Below, in pieces: positions 1 to 5,484 of a DNA stretch of 8,240 bases; position 1 is the first letter of the stretch; every line of letters begins with the position of its first letter. Below the pieces are notes generated by a model. It searched no databases and was not told where the DNA came from. It saw only the letters and a list, made by a program, of their open reading frames with translations. The DNA is from Endomicrobium sp. (lineage in GTDB: Bacteria > Elusimicrobiota > Endomicrobiia > Endomicrobiales > Endomicrobiaceae), in assembly GCA_031273645.1 (NCBI GenBank), contig JAISRM010000139.1, positions 1-8,240 of the forward strand, given 5' to 3'. Both the position numbers and the translations under genes were made by a program.

Positions 1-111
1 GCGGGAATCCACGTTTACTAAAAAATTATTTTTACATTGCGTCTTTCAAAGAAATAATGTTAGAGGCTATATTAATATTAAACATGGATTCCCATTTTCA
101 TGGGAATGACA
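1..111. repeat. MITE-like inverted-repeat element, copy A (cut by window edge)
   Basis: The left end is truncated: the window opens in the second half of a GCGAAAGC-centred palindrome (GCGGGAATCCAC). The right end holds a complete 20-bp palindrome at 88-107 (ATTCCCAT, loop TTTC, ATGGGAAT) followed by GACA. The sequence matches copy B at 227-361 almost base for base, apart from an 8-bp length difference and substitutions around 38-50. The ATTCCC-N8-GGGAAT pattern is the same as that described for dRS3 repeats of Neisseria, and similar palindromes are scattered through many bacterial genomes. No transposase is encoded, so the element would be non-autonomous. Confidence 0.8.
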
Positions 112-164
112 GGCACAAATAAAGACACTGTCTGTTTTATAGAATAGCGGCTTGTGTTCGTGTT

Positions 165-187
165 GTCATTCTCGCGAAAGCGGGACA
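165..187. repeat. Degenerate GCGAAAGC-type palindrome
   Basis: GTCATTCTCGCGAAAGCGGGACA is a decayed version of the left-end palindrome at 231-250. The inner GC/GAAA/GC hairpin is intact, but the outer arm is mismatched (ATTCTC against GGGACA). It lies between the two full elements in the same orientation as the left terminus of copy B. I read it as the remnant of a third element end. Confidence 0.6.
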
Positions 188-226
188 GACTGCGTCTATT
201 TTTCTGATGATAAAACAAGCGCAGCT

Positions 227-361
227 TGTCATTCCCGCGAAAGCGGGAATCCACGTTTACTAAAAAATTATTTTTACATCTCGTTTTTAAAAAGAATAAA
301 GAAATAATGTTAGAGGCTATATTAATATTAAACATGGATTCCCATTTTCATGGGAATGACA
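227..361. repeat. MITE-like inverted-repeat element, copy B (complete)
   Basis: A complete 135-bp element. Its 33-bp terminal inverted repeats (227-259 and 329-361) match at 28 of 33 positions when one is reverse-complemented. Each terminus contains its own perfect 20-bp palindrome, at 231-250 (ATTCCCGC/GAAA/GCGGGAAT) and 338-357 (ATTCCCAT/TTTC/ATGGGAAT). The core is AT-rich and encodes nothing credible. No target-site duplication is evident at the ends. The element sits upstream of murD, with its right end 86 bp before the start codon. Confidence 0.85.
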
Positions 362-385
362 GGCACAAACAAAACAGACGCTGTC

Positions 386-412
386 TGCCCATTTTCTCTG
401 GGTTGATGACAG
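386..412. repeat. Degenerate right-end palindrome upstream of murD
   Basis: The stretch CCCATTTTCTCTGGG, followed by TTGATGACAG, resembles the right terminus of copies A and B (CCCATTTTCATGGG then AATGACAG) with a few inserted and substituted bases. It is probably another decayed element end and brings the repeat array to within about 35 bp of murD. Confidence 0.45.
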
Positions 413-417
413 ATACA

Positions 418-433
418 TTTGGATATTTGGATA
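418..433 (+). repeat. 8-bp perfect tandem repeat before murD
   Basis: TTTGGATA occurs twice head to tail immediately before the murD ribosome-binding site (AAGGA at 435-439). It may be chance or a small slippage duplication. No clear -10/-35 pair was found around it. Confidence 0.5.
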
Positions 434-447
434 TAAGGAAACAATAA

Positions 448-1812
448 ATGAAAATATGCGTTTTAGGATTAGGTAAAAGCGGCGCCGCCGCGGCAAATCT
501 TGCCGTTAAACTCGGTTATGAAACGTTTGCAAGCGACAGCGGAAAAGAAAGAGAGATCAGCAAGTTAAACAAAAAAGTTATGACGGAATTTGGCAGACAC
601 AGCGTTAAGGTTTTGCAATATCCTGTCATAATAAAAAGTCCGGGGATTTGTTCGGATATTGCAATGCTTAAAAAAGCTGCCGAAAAAAACGTTAAAGTGA
701 TAAGCGAGCTTGCGTTTTCTCTTCGGCATTCAAAATATAAAAAAATCATAGCCGTAACGGGCACAAACGGAAAAACTACTGTAACCGATTTAATATCAAA
801 AATCGTAAAAGCGGCCTTCAAAGATTCGATAGTCTGCGGAAATATAGGGCTTCCTCTGTCGCAGAAAGCTTTGCAAACCTCTAAAAATACCGTTATAACG
901 ATGGAACTTTCAAGCTATCAGCTTGAAGATACTCCGGAATTTAAGCCTGATATTTCCGTTTTGTTAAACATAACGCCGGATCATCTCGAGCATCACGGTT
1001 CTATGGCAAAATACATAAAAGCCAAAGAAAAAATACACATCAATCAGACGCGCGGCGGCTTTGCGGTAATAAATTACGACGATAAAATATGCGTTAAATC
1101 GGCTTTAAAAACAAAAGCCGAAAAGATATTTTTCAGCAAAAAACCTCTTAAAAACGGCGTTTATTACGACGGCGGAAAAATCGTGATAAATATTCCGGCG
1201 CTTTGCGGCAAATCTCGGAGCGGCAAAGCCGCCGGTCAGTCCGGCTCTAAAAAAATCGTTATAAATCCTAAAATCAACATAGTCGGCATGCACAATGTTG
1301 AAAATGTTCTTGCCGCGACGGCGGCCGCATACTGCGCCGGCGTAAAACCCGCCGTAATAGAAAAAATAATTTCGTCTTATAAAGGCGTAGAACACCGCAT
1401 AGAATATGTCAGAACTTTAAACGGCGTACAATATTATAACGATTCAAAATCCACAAACGTCGATTCTGCGAGGGTGGCTCTTGAATCTTTTAAAGGCGGC
1501 ATTTTTCTTATTATGGGAGGATTAGACAAAGGCGCTCCGTATTCTCCTTTAAAAAAGCTCGTCGCTAAAAGAGTAAAAGCGGTTTTGCTTATAGGCTCGG
1601 CCTCGTCTAAAATAAAAAAAGAACTTGCCGGAAGCTGCGTTTTTTACGACTGTAAAAATATTGAAAATGCGGTAAAGAAAGCTTATCTTACGGCAAAAAA
1701 AGGAGATATTGTTCTTTTGTCTCCGGCCTGCGCTTCATTTGACCAGTTTAAGAATTTTGAAGAAAGAGGAAAAATATTTAAAACGCTCGTCGCGGGTTTG
1801 CGTCATGTTTAA
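448..1812 (+). CDS. murD: UDP-N-acetylmuramoyl-L-alanine--D-glutamate ligase (MurD)
   Basis: Cytoplasmic ATP-dependent Mur ligase that adds D-glutamate to UDP-MurNAc-L-alanine, the second peptide step of peptidoglycan precursor synthesis. The 454-residue product has the expected three-domain order. An N-terminal nucleotide-like fold carries GLGKSG (residues 7-12). The ATP-binding P-loop GTNGKTT lies at 105-111, followed by NITPDHLEHHG (174-184); Lys193 sits at the position of the carbamylated lysine. The C-terminal domain has EHRIE (315-319), NDSKSTN (331-337), GGLDKG (357-362) and LSPACASFDQF (424-434). The start is supported by AAGGA eight bases upstream of the ATG. The protein is slightly longer than E. 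coli MurD (438 residues); a Gly/Ser/Lys-rich stretch near 252-270 accounts for much of this and is encoded by GC-rich hairpin DNA. The 3' end overlaps ftsW by 8 bp, implying translational coupling. Upstream genes of the cluster are not visible because the preceding DNA is a repeat array. Confidence 0.97.
   Translation: MKICVLGLGKSGAAAANLAVKLGYETFASDSGKEREISKLNKKVMTEFGRHSVKVLQYPVIIKSPGICSDIAMLKKAAEKNVKVISELAFSLRHSKYKKIIAVTGTNGKTTVTDLISKIVKAAFKDSIVCGNIGLPLSQKALQTSKNTVITMELSSYQLEDTPEFKPDISVLLNITPDHLEHHGSMAKYIKAKEKIHINQTRGGFAVINYDDKICVKSALKTKAEKIFFSKKPLKNGVYYDGGKIVINIPALCGKSRSGKAAGQSGSKKIVINPKINIVGMHNVENVLAATAAAYCAGVKPAVIEKIISSYKGVEHRIEYVRTLNGVQYYNDSKSTNVDSARVALESFKGGIFLIMGGLDKGAPYSPLKKLVAKRVKAVLLIGSASSKIKKELAGSCVFYDCKNIENAVKKAYLTAKKGDIVLLSPACASFDQFKNFEERGKIFKTLVAGLRHV
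1205..1245. repeat. GC-rich back-to-back hairpins inside murD
   Basis: Two perfect hairpins share bases end to end: GCGGC/AAA/GCCGC at 1220-1232 and GCCGG/TCAGT/CCGGC at 1231-1245, preceded by another GCGGC at 1205-1209. The patch is far more GC-rich than the surrounding gene. It encodes a Gly/Ser/Lys-rich stretch (about residues 252-267) in a part of MurD that is not part of any conserved motif. It stays in frame. It may be a small palindromic insertion or simply a local composition fluctuation. Confidence 0.4.
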
Positions 1813-2911
1813 CGTTCATTTAAAAAAATACGATTTGCAGTTTATGTTTATAATATCGGCGGCGGTAATATTCGGCGTTTTTATGGTATTTTCTTCAAGC
1901 ACGATAAAAGCCGATATTACGCTTGGAAAACCTTATTTGTTTTTTTTGAAACAGCTTATATGGGTGGCCGTTGGTTTTCTTGCGATGGCGTGTTCGGCTT
2001 TTTTCATAGATTATTCTTTATATAAAAAATATGCGAAATTCATTTATGCCGCGTCTGTGATTGCCGTAATAGGCGTTTTGATTTTCGGGGTTACGCGCGG
2101 CGGGGCAAAAAGATGGTTTGATTTGGGCTTTTTTACTTTTCAGCCTTCTGAAATTGCCAAAATAGCCGCGATTGTGATAATGGCGGATTTCATTGAAAGA
2201 AAAAAAGATTTTTTAACGCGCTGGGACGGCTTGGTCGCTCCGCTCGTTTTTTTGTCGCTTATTGCAATACCGATAGCGGCTGAGCCTGATTTAGGTATTC
2301 CCGTTTTAATTGCCGGAACGTATTTGGGAATGCTCTTTTGCGCCGGTATAAAAATTCAGGCCGTTTTTGCTTTGGCAGGCGTCGGAATTGTTTTTATCGC
2401 CGAAGAGATAATAAGAAAACCGTACAGAGTCGCGCGTTTGCGCGATTATATGGACTCTTTTATAAATATAGACGCGGCTTCATATCAGGTAAAACAGTCT
2501 TTGTACGCTTTGGGTTCCGGAGGTTTTTTTGGCAAAGGGCTGGGTAAAAGCGAAATGAAAATGATGTATCTTCCGGAAGCTCATACCGATTTTATTTTTC
2601 CTATTATAGGCGAGGAACTTGGTTTTATAGGCGCCGCCGCAGTGCTTTTATTTTTTATATATTTCTTTTTTAAAGGGATAAAAATAAGCAAAAACGCTCC
2701 CGACGAGTTCGGATCTTATCTTGCTTTGGGAATAACTTTTTTAGTAGTTTTTCAGGCTGTAATAAATCTGTCGGTGGCTACCGGCGTTTTTCCGGCAAAA
2801 GGTCTTCCGCTTCCTTTTATATCTTTCGGTGGAACTTCTCTTGTAATAACGATGGCGGCTGCAGGAATACTTATCAATATGTCTCAATACGACGTAAAAA
2901 AAAGAAGCTGA
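1805..2911 (+). CDS. ftsW: SEDS-family septal peptidoglycan polymerase FtsW
   Basis: Integral membrane glycosyltransferase that polymerises lipid II during cell division, acting with a class B penicillin-binding protein. The chosen ATG gives 368 residues and overlaps the murD stop region by 8 bp. The open frame extends upstream to 1709, but that part lies inside conserved murD sequence. About ten hydrophobic segments are visible (for example near 12-31, 49-68, 78-96, 143-160, 164-202, 267-290, 304-325 and 340-360). SEDS signatures include FQPSEIAK (112-119), EPDLG (160-164), RVARLRDYMDSF (208-219), LGSGGFFGKGLGKS (236-249), LPEAHTDFIFPIIGEELGF (256-274) and KGLPLPFISFGGTS (332-345). Asp262 in HTDF corresponds to the catalytic aspartate of RodA/FtsW. 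I prefer FtsW over RodA because of the murD/murG context and the AKGLPLPFISFGGTS ending. No strong Shine-Dalgarno is seen, so translation probably relies on coupling to murD. Confidence 0.92.
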   Translation: MFNVHLKKYDLQFMFIISAAVIFGVFMVFSSSTIKADITLGKPYLFFLKQLIWVAVGFLAMACSAFFIDYSLYKKYAKFIYAASVIAVIGVLIFGVTRGGAKRWFDLGFFTFQPSEIAKIAAIVIMADFIERKKDFLTRWDGLVAPLVFLSLIAIPIAAEPDLGIPVLIAGTYLGMLFCAGIKIQAVFALAGVGIVFIAEEIIRKPYRVARLRDYMDSFINIDAASYQVKQSLYALGSGGFFGKGLGKSEMKMMYLPEAHTDFIFPIIGEELGFIGAAAVLLFFIYFFFKGIKISKNAPDEFGSYLALGITFLVVFQAVINLSVATGVFPAKGLPLPFISFGGTSLVITMAAAGILINMSQYDVKKRS

Positions 2912-2931
2912 ACCATATCTGTAAACTTATA

Positions 2932-2963
2932 GTGAAAACAGCTTTAATTTCTGTACTTTTCAC
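2932..2963 (+). terminator. Imperfect stem-loop after ftsW (possible weak terminator)
   Basis: GTGAAAACAG pairs with CTG-TAC-TTTTCAC across a 9-base loop: seven outer pairs, a 3-base bulge and three inner pairs. It starts 21 bp after the ftsW stop. There is no T-run directly after it, so it is not a canonical intrinsic terminator. It could instead protect an mRNA 3' end, or mark the edge of the DNA carrying the Fic remnant. Confidence 0.25.
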
Positions 2964-3016
2964 GTAAAGTATATATGCAAATTGAATGAATTTTATGAAA
3001 TTATTAAAATATATCC

Positions 3017-3524
3017 ATGATAAACAAAATAACAAAAAATAAAATTAAATATCTCTTTAAAAAATATAAGGAACTTTCAAAAGGAAAAAAGAAAGTTCTT
3101 TACGATATTGCCATAGCAAAAATTCCTGAAGCTGCATATAACTCAAATGCCATTGAAAATTCCGCTCTCACGCTTGAAGATACCGAGAAGATTTTATTGC
3201 AGGATATCATTCCAAAAGGAACAAACGCAAAAGAAATTTATGAAGCAAAAAATCTTGCAAAAATTACCGATACATCCGTTTTGCGACGGCAATGGCAGAA
3301 CGGGGCGGGTTTTAATAAATCAACAATTACTCAATCTCGGGCTGCCGCCGATCATTATTTACGATAAAACAAAAACAACCGAGTATTATCCTCTATTCAA
3401 CAGCTATCCAACCGCTATGAAATACGACGGATTTACAAATTTATTTGCATTATTGCTTTTGGAATCTTTGCATAAAAGAATATCATATTCAATCGGCGGG
3501 AAAATTATTCAATATTTAGAATGA
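3017..3524 (+). pseudogene. Fic-family AMP-transferase, internally deleted and frameshifted
   Basis: Fic proteins transfer AMP or related groups to hydroxyls of target proteins. The first part (from ATG 3017, frame 2) keeps the N-terminal region with the class II inhibitory-helix pattern S-x-x-x-E-N at residues 43-48 (SNAIEN), followed by LTLEDTEKIL. Homology stops near residue 84 (about 3268). It resumes in frame 3 at about 3270 with the canonical catalytic motif HPFCDGNGRTGR (3273-3308), then LINQQLLNLGLPPIIIYD and a C-terminal helical part ending with the stop at 3522-3524. Only about 40 residues separate the inhibitory glutamate from the catalytic histidine, against roughly 125 in Shewanella Fic as I recall. 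About 80-100 codons of the Fic core, including the flap region, are therefore missing in addition to the frame change. No ribosome-binding site precedes the ATG. The gene is more A+T-rich than its neighbours and lies between ftsW and murG, which suggests acquisition followed by decay. No antitoxin partner gene is visible. Confidence 0.88.
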
Positions 3525-3589
3525 GAGAAAAATGGATGATACTCAAAGATTATAATGAAGCCAAAGAAAGTTTTTTTGAAGCGCAATGA
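3521..3589 (+). other. 22-codon open frame overlapping the Fic stop, possible remnant
   Basis: An ATG overlapping the Fic stop (ATGA) opens a frame encoding MREKWMILKDYNEAKESFFE plus two residues before a TGA at 3587-3589. There is no Shine-Dalgarno in front of it. It could be a frameshifted tail of the Fic pseudogene, the remnant of a lost downstream gene, or chance. The product is not recognised. It runs through a TATAAT-like string at 3551-3556 and into the 5' flank of murG. Confidence 0.2.
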
Positions 3590-3623
3590 AAAATTCGGCG
3601 TTGTAACAATAATGCGGGGATTT

Positions 3624-4700
3624 ATGGAAAGCGGAACAAAAAATATAATTATTGCCGCAAGCGGCACCGGAGGGCATATTTATCCGGGAATAGCGCTTGC
3701 TTTGGAATTAAAAAACGAGGGGTTTAATCCCGTTTTTTTTGTAAGTTCAAATGAGGCTTGCGCGCAGATAATGAAAAGGAGCGGTTTTGAATACGTCCTT
3801 TTTAATTTGTCGGGAATGCCAAGGCGCGTTACGCCTGTTTTTATAATTTTTTTAATTAAGCTTGCGGCGTCGTTTTTTAAGGCGCTGTACGGCATTTTAA
3901 AGCTGAAACCTTTTGCCGTCGTGGGAATGGGCGGATACGTTTCCGTTCCGGCAATTCTTGCCGCTTGGGTTTTAAGAAAAAAAACTTATATACACGAACA
4001 AAACGCGATACCCGGCAAAGCGAACAAAATTTTAAACGGTTTTGCCGGCGCAACTTTTATAAGTTTTAAATACAGCGCAAAATTTTTTAAAAAACAAAAT
4101 ATCGTTTTAAGCGGCTATCCGGTAAGAAGAGAAATTTTTGACGTATCAAAGGAGCTTGCATGCAGGGAACTTGGCATAAAGCGCGGCATTTTTACAATTT
4201 TGGTTTTTGGCGGCAGTTTGGGCGCGGCAAAATTAAATGAAACCGCTTTTAAAGCTTTTTATCAGCAGGCTCAAAAAGGGGACGTTCAGATTCTGCATAT
4301 TGCCGGCGCAAAAAATTATTCTAAAATGAAAGATGCGGCAAAAGATGTTAACAATTATAAAGTTTTCTCTTATATGCACGATATGAAATACGTTTACGGC
4401 GCAAGCGACGCAGTTATATGCCGTTCGGGCGCGGGAACGGTTTTTGAATTGAAGGCATTAAACAAGCCGGCGGTATTGATTCCTTATCCTTACGCCGCAG
4501 AAAATCACCAGCTTTATAACGCCAAAGAACTTTCCGGAGCGCTGATAATAGAAGAAAAAGATTTGACGCCCGAAAAATTAAACGCCGCGGCGCGATCGCT
4601 TAAACAATTGCGTCCGGTTTCCGATATTGAAAACCGGCATGCCGTTTTGCCGCAGGAAATAATGGCAAAACTGATAAAAGACTCCAGAGGAAAAGACTAA
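3624..4700 (+). CDS. murG: UDP-GlcNAc:lipid I N-acetylglucosaminyltransferase (MurG)
   Basis: Peripheral inner-membrane GT28 glycosyltransferase that adds GlcNAc to undecaprenyl-PP-MurNAc-pentapeptide (lipid I), giving lipid II, the substrate of FtsW. From ATG 3624 the protein has 358 residues, close to E. coli MurG (355). The open frame continues upstream to ATGs at 3612 and 3555, but the extra residues do not look like MurG and lie beside pseudogene DNA; GGGG at 3616-3619 lies just before 3624, at short spacing. Motifs numbered from 3624: GTGGH (14-18, with the conserved glycine loop and His18), GMGGYVSVP (101-109), HEQNAIPG (124-131), GGSLGA (196-201), and the UDP-GlcNAc site CRSGAGTVFE (266-275) followed by PYPYAAENHQLYNA (287-300). 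The stop overlaps the surE start by one base. Separation from ftsW by the Fic remnant is unusual, so this part may need its own promoter; none is convincing. Confidence 0.95.
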   Translation: MESGTKNIIIAASGTGGHIYPGIALALELKNEGFNPVFFVSSNEACAQIMKRSGFEYVLFNLSGMPRRVTPVFIIFLIKLAASFFKALYGILKLKPFAVVGMGGYVSVPAILAAWVLRKKTYIHEQNAIPGKANKILNGFAGATFISFKYSAKFFKKQNIVLSGYPVRREIFDVSKELACRELGIKRGIFTILVFGGSLGAAKLNETAFKAFYQQAQKGDVQILHIAGAKNYSKMKDAAKDVNNYKVFSYMHDMKYVYGASDAVICRSGAGTVFELKALNKPAVLIPYPYAAENHQLYNAKELSGALIIEEKDLTPEKLNAAARSLKQLRPVSDIENRHAVLPQEIMAKLIKDSRGKD

Positions 4701-5428
4701 TGTATAAAATTTTAATTTCAAACGACGACGGAATTGACGGACCGGGTTTAAGGCCTTTGATAAGCGAACTTTCAAAAATAGCAAAAGTATTTACGGTTGT
4801 TCCAAAAGAGCAAATGTCAGGCACGGGACATGGGATAACTCTGTCTAAATTTAAAAAAGCCGTAAAAATAGAAGAAAATTTTTATGCCATAGAAGGCGGA
4901 ACTCCCGCTGACTGCGTGAAATACGGGCTTATAGCTTTTAAAAAAGAAAAAATAGATTTGGTGATTTCCGGAATTAATACGTGTCCGAATATGGGGCAGG
5001 ACGTAATATATTCCGGCACATGCGGGGCAGCAAGGGAAGGCGCGATGAAAGGCGTTGCGTCGCTTGCGGTGTCGGCTGCGGAAATGCATGCAACGAAATA
5101 CGCTCATTCGGCTTTAGCCGCAAGAGAAATAGCCGAAAAAATACTGCAAAACAAAAAAAAATATAAAGCCGTATGCCTGAATATAAATATTCCCCAAAAC
5201 TATAAAGGCATAAAAGTTGTTCCGCTTGGACTTAACGATTATAATGAAAACGTCGAAACTATAGTGGATAAAAAAGGGAATTTTAAATACAAACTTTCCG
5301 GCAGATATTTTTCCGGCGGCAAAAACAAAGGCTCGGATATTGACGCCGTTGCGCGCGGATACATTTCGGTAACTCCTCTGCTGATAGATCAAACGGATTT
5401 TTATTCCATAAAGAAAATTAAGCTTTAG
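4700..5428 (+). CDS. surE: 5'/3'-nucleotidase SurE
   Basis: Metal-dependent phosphatase that removes phosphate from nucleoside 5'- and 3'-monophosphates and, in some species, short polyphosphate. It is linked to stationary-phase or stress survival and is cytoplasmic. The 242-residue protein opens with the family hallmark ILISNDDGIDGPGL; Asp9 and Asp10 are metal ligands, with Ser40 (MSGTGHGIT) and Asn93 (SGIN) completing the site. YSGTCGAAREG (104-114) is also characteristic. The family's usual Gly after SGIN-x is Cys95 here (SGINTCPNMGQD). The start shares its A with the murG stop (TAATG), and AGAGG lies at 4686-4690, so it is probably translated with murG. SurE is not a usual neighbour of murG and takes the place where murC often stands. 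Confidence 0.95.
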   Translation: MYKILISNDDGIDGPGLRPLISELSKIAKVFTVVPKEQMSGTGHGITLSKFKKAVKIEENFYAIEGGTPADCVKYGLIAFKKEKIDLVISGINTCPNMGQDVIYSGTCGAAREGAMKGVASLAVSAAEMHATKYAHSALAAREIAEKILQNKKKYKAVCLNINIPQNYKGIKVVPLGLNDYNENVETIVDKKGNFKYKLSGRYFSGGKNKGSDIDAVARGYISVTPLLIDQTDFYSIKKIKL

Positions 5429-5469
5429 CCTTCCTAAAACGGCGACAGCCGCGGCATTTGTTTTGATTT

Positions 5470-5478
5470 TGCTATAAT
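5470..5478 (+). promoter_or_regulatory. Extended -10 promoter for uvrB
   Basis: TGC-TATAAT is a perfect extended -10 element (TGn plus consensus TATAAT) six bases before the uvrB ATG. No good -35 hexamer is present at 16-18 bp spacing, as is common for extended -10 promoters. Transcription starting 7 bases after the hexamer would begin at 5485, the A of the start codon. No LexA-type operator was recognised. Confidence 0.6.
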
Positions 5479-5484
5479 TATCAA

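Noticed and set aside
78..335. Minus-strand 85-codon frame across the repeat array
   Set aside because: It lies entirely within the repeats, with the same low-complexity translations from the inverted copies. No conserved domain or RBS supports it.
226..447. Open frame of 73 codons beginning MSFPRKREST
   Set aside because: It is a translation of the ATTCCC-type palindrome and its AT-rich core. The MSFPRKRES / IPMKMGIHV type of peptide is a well-known false gene from such repeats, and there is no ribosome-binding site.
1..447. CRISPR array
   Set aside because: The repeats are few, unevenly spaced, in both orientations and of element type. There are no uniform spacers and no cas genes.
1709..1804. 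Upstream extension of ftsW to ATG 1709
   Set aside because: It lies inside the conserved C-terminal motifs of murD and would add 32 residues not seen in FtsW; ATG 1805 gives the normal N-terminus.
3017..3524. Two separate functional genes in the Fic region
   Set aside because: The two frames together recover the N-terminal and catalytic parts of one Fic protein in the right order; neither alone has a complete domain, so a single broken gene is the better reading.
3528..3556. Promoter for murG from TATAAT at 3551-3556
   Set aside because: The -10 string is perfect, but there is no -35 match at 16-18 bp and no TGn extension, and the region is AT-rich, so a chance match is likely. It is kept only as a possibility in the start-site finding.
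5440..5470. Intrinsic terminator between surE and uvrB
   Set aside because: CGGC-GACA-GCCG gives only a 4-bp stem and is separated from the interrupted T-rich stretch by several bases, which is too weak to call.
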